64,000 nucleotides of DNA, from NCBI RefSeq assembly GCF_009807005.1, contig NZ_WUBR01000001.1, positions 992,001-1,056,000 of the forward strand, written 5' to 3'. Position numbers and translations under genes: made by a program. The notes under the pieces were generated by a model. That model was not told the DNA's origin. It ran no database searches and worked only from the letters and a program-made list of their open reading frames with translations. This stretch comes from Aurantiacibacter rhizosphaerae (GTDB taxonomy: Bacteria > Pseudomonadota > Alphaproteobacteria > Sphingomonadales > Sphingomonadaceae). Of the stretch, positions 58,459-64,000 are shown piece after piece; positions within the stretch are counted from its first letter, which is position 1; each line of letters begins with the position of its first letter.

Positions 58459-61233
58459 TTAACCATGCGCGCCAAAGATATTGGCGATGGCGGTGGAGAT
58501 GCGCAGGCACAGGCCATAGGCGCGCTCTATCGGGTCGATAAAGTCACGGTGGATGGCTTCGTAGCCCTCGTCTGCACCATCAGGCCAATCGGTCGGTTGG
58601 GTCAGATCGAAACGGCTGATACGTGGGAAGTGGCGTGGATATGCGCGGCGTAGCTGGGCCAGCGCCTCCTCCACGCGCAGGGTGAAAATCATTTCCAGCA
58701 CATCGTCACGGCTCACGTCGTTGGCCCGGCTGAACACCGGCACGCTGACGGCGCGGATGAACATGGCTTGCAGCAGGGCGATGCGCAGGGATTGCAGCAC
58801 GCCGATCATGCGCCGCTTCTCTTCCCGGTTTTCGGTGGGCGAATCGTCCGGCACATGATCCAGCAGGCGATGGAACTTCATCGCATCCACGCGCAGGCGG
58901 CTGGCAAGGCGGCGGAACACGCCGACCCGGTCATCCTTCACCAGATACTCGCTCAGGCTTTCGCAGGCGGCGGTGAGGTTGCCTTCCGTGCCGCGATAGG
59001 GGCGGCTGGCCCAATAGGCGGAATTGAACAGCTCGCCATAGGCCGCCACGGTCTTCACGCTGGCCAGCGCATTGGCGGCACGCACCAGCCTCACCAATTC
59101 CAGACCGCGCGCCGAGTTGGCCAGCAGGCTGCCGATTTCCTCGTAATTGCCCTCCGCCGCTTCGCCGATCCCGGCGATGACGTTCACCGGATAGCCAAGC
59201 TGTTGCAGGATGGAATTGTGCGGAATGGCGCGGATCTGGCGCAGGCTCATCTCGCGGTCTGCATTAAGGTCGCTCTGACGGCGGGACACGCGGCTGCCGG
59301 TGGAATTCAGCAGGCCAAGGCCGAAGGCGGTGATGGCGCGCGAATAGGTGCGGCTTTCCAGATGCTCTCGCTGATGCTCTTTCACCGCGCGATAGAAATC
59401 CAGGCTCAGATCCGTGCGCTGGTAGAACACGTCCTTGGGCACATCGGTTTCTGTATGCGCAGGCTTGAGCACGGCGATGCGGGTAAGCGTGGCCTGTGCC
59501 AGTTCCGGCGTGGAGAACCACAGATAGCCGTCGCCGCCCTGAAAACTGACCTCCGGTTCCAAGGGAATGCCGGCGCGGGCAAAGCGCCGCTTGGCCCAGG
59601 GTGACAGGGCCCAGTCCAGCCTGTCCGCCATTTTTGCCGGATGTGCGCCGCGGCCCATGCTTTCGCCGTGGGTGTTGAAGATCAGCGCGGCCACATGGGT
59701 GAGGCCGTTCTTCTCCATCGCCCCGGCAAGGCGCCCTTGCAGACGTTCAATCGCCAGGCTGGCGGGGATCTGCCCGACGAAGCGGCCTGCATCGGAAAAA
59801 CCGGCCTGAATGGCCACGCGTCCGCGCGTCTTGGCGTATTCCTGATACACCGGCTCTGCCAGCAGTTCATCCAGGAAGCGGCCGCCGTGTTCCAGCGCGC
59901 TTTCCGTTTCGAACAGCGGGGAGACATCGACCTTGTCCTCAATCCCGAACAGCTTTGCAAAATACAGCGCGGCCAGAACCGTGGCAGGCTCCTCGCACTC
60001 TGCAATCAGCATGCGAATGGGCGCGTCGGCATCGATATGGGCAAGGATCTGCGCCATGGCGATGAACTGGCGGATCGCGGTGCTGGCCTCTATCGCCAGC
60101 GCGCCGAAATTGCTGCGGCGCGGTTCTATGTTCTTGATCGCGCGGTTGAGGTGCACCACCGCGCCCTTGCTGGCGAGGTCCAGATTGCCATCGGGGTCAA
60201 TCCGGCGGCGGATCGCATTGTGCAATTGCTTGGCATTTACGCGGAAATGGATCCAGCCCATGCCCAGCCCATCGGCGCGCATCGCGGCGGCCAGCGTCTT
60301 CAGCGCGACGGCGCGCGTTGCATCGTCGCAATCGGCCGCCTCGTCCTGCAAGGCGGTGATATAGCGTTTGAGGGACAGCAGCTTGCGCGGATCATTGGCC
60401 GTCAGCCGATTGGCGGCAACCGATAGCGCGGAAGGATCGGAAAGGTCCGCGGCAAAATCCTGCGCGCGTTCTTTGGCGTACATGGCTGCCGGGCGCAGTT
60501 CGCCCAGCAATGCGTGTTCGGCATCAATCTGTTCCAGCGCATCGACATAACGGCTGAGCCGTTCCGCCTTTTCGGAAAGGCGGAAACCGATGGAGTTGGA
60601 CCACGTGATGTCGGTCCGCCCATCCATGTCATACCCCACCCAAGTGGCAAAGCGGAAGGGCAGGGGGGCAAGCTGGTGCCACTGATCCGGCCAGGTTTTC
60701 TCCGCATGGGCCAGCAGTTGCGACACGATGGTATCGCGCGCGTCCTGTGCATGGGCGATGGCCCGCATGGCGCGCTCATGTTCATAGGGCAGGGTGACCT
60801 GCGGCCGTTCCCCGCCGATGCATTCATCGGTGATCTCTTCCCCGTGGCTGGCGGCGTTTGCCACCGCATCCGATTGTGCAGGCGTCAGCAGGAACGTGGG
60901 GTGCGCGGTGAACACGGCGTGCAGCTGCGGGCGTTCCCACTGCGCGCGAAATGCAGCGAAATCGCCCTTTTCCAGCGTATCGGCCAAGGCCGTATCGTTA
61001 GCTGCATCTCCGATAGGGGCAACCATGCGTTCCAGCCGCGCGGCGCGATCTCCCAGTGATGCGATTTCCAGTTCGGCAATCAGCGCCTCGAAATCGTCGA
61101 GCGTCATGTCGCCTGCTTCCAGATCCCGCGACAGGTCATGGCCAAGCTGGAAAACCGGGTTGAACAGCGGCGTTTCCACCGTGCGCTTGTGCAGTTCCTG
61201 AAGCCGCTCGCTAAGGTCTGAGACGCCTGTCAT
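58459..61233 (-). CDS. Divergent phosphoenolpyruvate carboxylase homologue
   Basis: A 924-residue PEPC-fold protein. TAHPTF (109-114) replaces TAHPTE; VGYDMDGRTD (199-208) replaces the VGGDRDGNP loop; GFSDAGRFVG (478-487) replaces GYSDSxKDxG and lacks its Lys; FNTHGESMGRGAHP (519-532) replaces FHGRGGxxGRGG; GSRVSRR (646-652) partly keeps the GSRPxxR segment. The C-terminal QNTG is absent. The fold is clear, but carboxylation of PEP may be changed or lost. Its ATG overlaps the eda stop (ATGA), so it is a fourth gene of the Entner-Doudoroff operon. Confidence 0.82.
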   Translation of the reverse strand: MTGVSDLSERLQELHKRTVETPLFNPVFQLGHDLSRDLEAGDMTLDDFEALIAELEIASLGDRAARLERMVAPIGDAANDTALADTLEKGDFAAFRAQWERPQLHAVFTAHPTFLLTPAQSDAVANAASHGEEITDECIGGERPQVTLPYEHERAMRAIAHAQDARDTIVSQLLAHAEKTWPDQWHQLAPLPFRFATWVGYDMDGRTDITWSNSIGFRLSEKAERLSRYVDALEQIDAEHALLGELRPAAMYAKERAQDFAADLSDPSALSVAANRLTANDPRKLLSLKRYITALQDEAADCDDATRAVALKTLAAAMRADGLGMGWIHFRVNAKQLHNAIRRRIDPDGNLDLASKGAVVHLNRAIKNIEPRRSNFGALAIEASTAIRQFIAMAQILAHIDADAPIRMLIAECEEPATVLAALYFAKLFGIEDKVDVSPLFETESALEHGGRFLDELLAEPVYQEYAKTRGRVAIQAGFSDAGRFVGQIPASLAIERLQGRLAGAMEKNGLTHVAALIFNTHGESMGRGAHPAKMADRLDWALSPWAKRRFARAGIPLEPEVSFQGGDGYLWFSTPELAQATLTRIAVLKPAHTETDVPKDVFYQRTDLSLDFYRAVKEHQREHLESRTYSRAITAFGLGLLNSTGSRVSRRQSDLNADREMSLRQIRAIPHNSILQQLGYPVNVIAGIGEAAEGNYEEIGSLLANSARGLELVRLVRAANALASVKTVAAYGELFNSAYWASRPYRGTEGNLTAACESLSEYLVKDDRVGVFRRLASRLRVDAMKFHRLLDHVPDDSPTENREEKRRMIGVLQSLRIALLQAMFIRAVSVPVFSRANDVSRDDVLEMIFTLRVEEALAQLRRAYPRHFPRISRFDLTQPTDWPDGADEGYEAIHRDFIDPIERAYGLCLRISTAIANIFGAHG

Positions 61234-61853
61234 CGTTGGCCCATCCTCGCAGCTTCGCGCGCCAGTGCTTCGATATTCTCAGTAGATGCGCCCTTGGGCG
61301 CAACCCAGCTGCCGCCCACGCACAGAACCTGCTTCATCGCCAGCCAATCGGGCGCGGTTTCAGCGGAGATGCCGCCCGTTGGGCAGAACTTGCACTTGCC
61401 GAATACCGAAGTCAGCGCCTTCAGCGCAGGGATGCCGCCATTGGCCATGGCAGGGAAGAACTTGAAATGGGAAAGCCCCATGTCGAGACCGCGCATCAAT
61501 TCCCCGGCGGTGGAGATGCCGGGCAGGAACGGAATGCCAGATTTGATGGCGGCGCGGCCCAATGGCTCTGTCAGGCCGGGGGAGACGATGAATTCGGCTC
61601 CAGCTGCAAGGGCCGCATCCAGATCGCTCTCGTTCGTCACCGTGCCCGCGCCCACGATTGCGCCGGGCACCAGGTTCATGCGCTTGATCACCTCTATCGC
61701 GGCATCGGTGCGCAGGGTCACTTCCAGCACTTTCAGCCCGCCAGCCACCAGCGCCTCTGCCATCGGGCGCGCGTCGGCGGGATCGTCTACCACCAGCACC
61801 GGGATGACCGGGGCCGTCAGCATGATTTCCTCGATATTGTCGGGCGCGCTCAT
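61230..61853 (-). CDS. eda: KHG/KDPG aldolase
   Basis: A 207-residue class I aldolase splitting 2-keto-3-deoxy-6-phosphogluconate into pyruvate and glyceraldehyde 3-phosphate. VIPVLVVDDPADARPMAEAL, EVTLRTDAAIEVI (catalytic Glu), GAGTVTNESDLDAALAAGAE and the Schiff-base Lys in HFKFFPAMANGG are present; the phosphate loop is FCPTGGIS. It follows glk by five bases and overlaps the next gene, the PEPC homologue, by four bases. Confidence 0.95.
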   Translation of the reverse strand: MSAPDNIEEIMLTAPVIPVLVVDDPADARPMAEALVAGGLKVLEVTLRTDAAIEVIKRMNLVPGAIVGAGTVTNESDLDAALAAGAEFIVSPGLTEPLGRAAIKSGIPFLPGISTAGELMRGLDMGLSHFKFFPAMANGGIPALKALTSVFGKCKFCPTGGISAETAPDWLAMKQVLCVGGSWVAPKGASTENIEALAREAARMGQR

Positions 61854-61858
61854 GGGTG

Positions 61859-62836
61859 TCAGTCTCCGTGACTTTGGAAAAATGCCGCTGCCGCACCGAA
61901 CAGGCCGGGTTGCGGATGGGTGATGAGTTTGACGGGAATGCCCGCCATCAGTGTTTCGAACCGGCCTTTTGCGCGAAAGCGCTCGGCAAAGCCTGAATTG
62001 GGCAAATGGTCACGCAGGCGATAGCCAACGCCGCCTGCGATCACGACGCCCGAAAAACCGCCCTGCGCCAGCGCGATATCGCCCGCGACAGAGCCTAGCG
62101 AGAGGCAGAAGCGATCTATCGCTGCGGCGGCCAGCGAATCGGAGCCGTCCATCCCGGCGGTCCAGATCGTAACGTCATCCTGTTCCTTCACCGCGCGGCC
62201 TTCCAGCGCGGCGAGGGTGGCGTAGATATCGACAATCGCCGGCCCCGCCACAACGCGTTCGGTCGACACCCGGTTATGGCGCTTGCGCAGCCGCGCGAGG
62301 ATCGCGTCCTCTATGGGGTCCAGCGGTGCGAAATCGATGTGGCCGCCTTCCGTGGCGGAAACGCGGTAGGTGCCATCGGCCTCCCGATAGAGATGCGCCA
62401 CGCCAAGGCCGGTGCCGGGGCCCAGCACCGATAGGCGCCCGGTGGCACCCAGCGGCCCCTCCGGCCCGGTGAGATGCAGGAATTCATCATCGCCCGCCCG
62501 CGCCACGGCATGGGCCACGGCCTCAAAATCGTTGACGATTGTAAAGCGGGAGACGCCCAGCTTCGGTTCCACCAGCGCGGGACGGATGATCCACGGATTG
62601 TTGGTGAACCTGATGACTTCCCCGCCCACCGGCCCGGCAATCGCCATTGCCACGGCATCGGGCAGGCTGCCGCCCTTGCGCGCGCGGTAATCTTCCCACG
62701 CGGTCTGGAAACTGGCGTGATCTTCTGTCTGCAGGGTAACCGGCTCATCCATGGTGATGGTGCCATCCTCCGCCTGGGAGGCGATGGCGAAGCGGGCGTT
62801 CGTGCCGCCGATGTCTACGGTTACAAGTTCGCTCAT
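61859..62836 (-). CDS. glk: Glucokinase
   Basis: A 325-residue ATP-dependent glucokinase of the proteobacterial Glk type. [14 protein letters not shown] forms the phosphate loop, IAGPVGG and NNPWII line the glucose site, and [12 protein letters not shown] the second ATP segment; [10 protein letters not shown] lies near the C-terminus. It makes glucose 6-phosphate for the Entner-Doudoroff route. The start overlaps the edd stop by four bases, so edd-glk-eda are tightly coupled. Confidence 0.95.
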   Translation of the reverse strand: MSELVTVDIGGTNARFAIASQAEDGTITMDEPVTLQTEDHASFQTAWEDYRARKGGSLPDAVAMAIAGPVGGEVIRFTNNPWIIRPALVEPKLGVSRFTIVNDFEAVAHAVARAGDDEFLHLTGPEGPLGATGRLSVLGPGTGLGVAHLYREADGTYRVSATEGGHIDFAPLDPIEDAILARLRKRHNRVSTERVVAGPAIVDIYATLAALEGRAVKEQDDVTIWTAGMDGSDSLAAAAIDRFCLSLGSVAGDIALAQGGFSGVVIAGGVGYRLRDHLPNSGFAERFRAKGRFETLMAGIPVKLITHPQPGLFGAAAAFFQSHGD

Positions 62837-64000
62837 AGTCCAGCCACCGCCAGCATTGCGCTGCCGCCTTTCTCTGCTTCGTCAGCCTGCGCGCGCATCA
62901 TGGCGAACAGTTCGCGGCCCGTGCCCATTTCGGGCACCGGATCGGGGGCGGGGGTGCGGGTGGAAAGATCTGCCGTGGTGGAAAGCGTGCCCGTCTCCGC
63001 GCACACCCGCACTACGTCGCCATCGCGCAGCAGGCTGAGCGGGCCACCGCCCAGCGCCTCTGGCGAGCAGTGGATGGCAGACGGCACCTTGCCGCTCGCG
63101 CCGCTCATGCGGCCATCCGTCACCAGTGCCACGCGGTAACCGCGATCCTGCAACACGCCCAAGGGCGGGGTCAGCTTGTGAAGTTCCGGCATGCCGTTGG
63201 CGCGGGGCCCCTGGAAGCGCACGACGACCACCACGTCCTTTTCCAGCTCGCCTGCGGTAAAGGCGTCGGCCACCTGTTTCTGGGTGGAGAACACGCGGCA
63301 GGGCGCCTCGATGGTCCAGCGCTCCTTCTCCACGGCGGAGGATTTGAAGCAGGCGCGGCCCAGATTGCCTTCCACAAGGCGCATCCCGCCATCGGGCTGG
63401 AAAGGCTTGTCCGCCGTGCGCAGCATCTCGTCATCTCCGCTTTCACCGACGTCGCGCCAGTTCAGCGTATCGCCGTCCAGCCACGGTTCCTGGCCATATT
63501 GCGCCATGCCGCGTTCCTCGCCAACGCCGATCACGTCTGCATGGGCAAGGCCAGCGCCCAGCAGTTCCTGGATCACGAAGCCCATGCCGCCAGCGTCGTG
63601 GAAATGGTTCACATCGCCGGAGCCATTGGGATAGACGCGCGCCAGCAGCGGCACCGCGCTGGAAAGTTCGGAAAGGTCGGTCCAGTCGATCTGCACGCCC
63701 GCCGCCCGCGCAAAGGCGGGAATGTGGATGGCGTGGTTGGTGGAGCCGCCCGTGGCCAGCAGGCCGACAGCGGCGTTCACCACCGCTTTTTCGTCCACGC
63801 AGTGCCCCAGCGGGCGGTAATCATTGCCGCCCTTGCCCATGGCCGCCACGCGGTGCACCGCGGCACGATCCAGCGCCTGGCGCACCTTGGTGCCCGGCTG
63901 GAAGAAAGCCGCGCCCGGAATATGCAGGCCCATCAGTTCCATCATCATCTGATTGGAATTGGCCGTGCCGTAGAACGTGCAGGTGCCCGGCGAGTGATAG
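62833..64000 (-). CDS. edd: Phosphogluconate dehydratase, 3' part (5' end outside the window)
   Basis: The C-terminal 388 codons of an IlvD/Edd-family dehydratase that converts 6-phosphogluconate to KDPG. The first residues visible read [20 protein letters not shown]; the Cys is an iron-sulfur ligand. [35 protein letters not shown] and [19 protein letters not shown] follow, and the GxSGASG loop is typical. The choice of Edd over IlvD rests on length, the ED neighbours and the C-terminal details. The gene continues past base 64000. Confidence 0.94.
   Translation of the reverse strand, partial: YHSPGTCTFYGTANSNQMMMELMGLHIPGAAFFQPGTKVRQALDRAAVHRVAAMGKGGNDYRPLGHCVDEKAVVNAAVGLLATGGSTNHAIHIPAFARAAGVQIDWTDLSELSSAVPLLARVYPNGSGDVNHFHDAGGMGFVIQELLGAGLAHADVIGVGEERGMAQYGQEPWLDGDTLNWRDVGESGDDEMLRTADKPFQPDGGMRLVEGNLGRACFKSSAVEKERWTIEAPCRVFSTQKQVADAFTAGELEKDVVVVVRFQGPRANGMPELHKLTPPLGVLQDRGYRVALVTDGRMSGASGKVPSAIHCSPEALGGGPLSLLRDGDVVRVCAETGTLSTTADLSTRTPAPDPVPEMGTGRELFAMMRAQADEAEKGGSAMLAVAGL

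Noticed and set aside
1-64000. CRISPR array, insertion sequence, prophage or rRNA operon
   Set aside because: I saw no regularly spaced repeats, transposase or integrase motifs, phage structural genes or rRNA sequence on either strand.

Overview
The window is GC-rich, densely packed chromosomal DNA from an alphaproteobacterium, most likely Sphingomonadales and within it an Erythrobacteraceae-type organism (inference from gene content). The pointers are a PhyR general-stress regulator with an EcfG-type promoter, an edd-glk-eda Entner-Doudoroff operon, a TonB receptor followed by a TPR-sulfotransferase, class I PHA synthase with phasin, DUF1465 and DUF465 proteins, EI-Ntr and paired LptF/LptG. 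I see no insertion sequence, prophage, integrase, CRISPR array or rRNA.

Layout. 1-5280: end of modA, then modB-modC, convergent with a molybdenum-hydroxylase pair (2Fe-2S subunit plus Tat-exported molybdopterin subunit) and a divergent Crp/Fnr regulator. 5363-5572: tRNA-Thr and tRNA-Cys. 5707-10122: SulP transporter, PilZ protein, MFS transporter and an atypical OmpR-class regulator. 10225-14454: AlaC-type aminotransferase, PHA synthase, and a phasin with a histone-H1-like N-terminus. 14644-20451: ClpS, LptF-LptG-GNAT, a desaturase and an acyltransferase-like protein. 20536-22096: two stress-response regulators, each with an EcfG-type promoter. 22119-23504: MATE exporter.

23558-31312 is the main accessory region. 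On the minus strand lie a 46-aa protein, an MFS transporter, three tandem cupins of the 2,4'-dihydroxyacetophenone dioxygenase family, an SDR and two zinc alcohol dehydrogenases. Divergent from these are a class II aldolase-like protein and a lone 2Fe-2S hydroxylase subunit. It looks like an uptake-and-degradation locus for an aryl or alkyl ketone or alcohol, and I know of no described pathway with this set.

31317-46089: a Fur-box-preceded siderophore receptor, ArsC-like protein, membrane protein, LipB with a small lipoprotein, EamA exporter, DUF2254 protein, NadA, BCCT transporter, and a large TonB receptor with a TPR-sulfotransferase. 46086-58373: tRNA-binding protein, MFS, DUF4230 protein, metallo-hydrolase, glycerol kinase, DUF1465, two DUF465 proteins, EI-Ntr (ptsP), then RodZ-like, CpoB/YbgF-like and TilS genes and an L,D-transpeptidase. 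58459-64000: the operon edd (cut by the window end)-glk-eda followed by a PEP carboxylase homologue in which several catalytic motifs are altered.

The best candidates for new biology are the triple-cupin locus, the divergent PEP carboxylase in the Entner-Doudoroff operon, the H1-tailed phasin with a possible internal start and twin operator repeats, and the stress pair under EcfG promoters.
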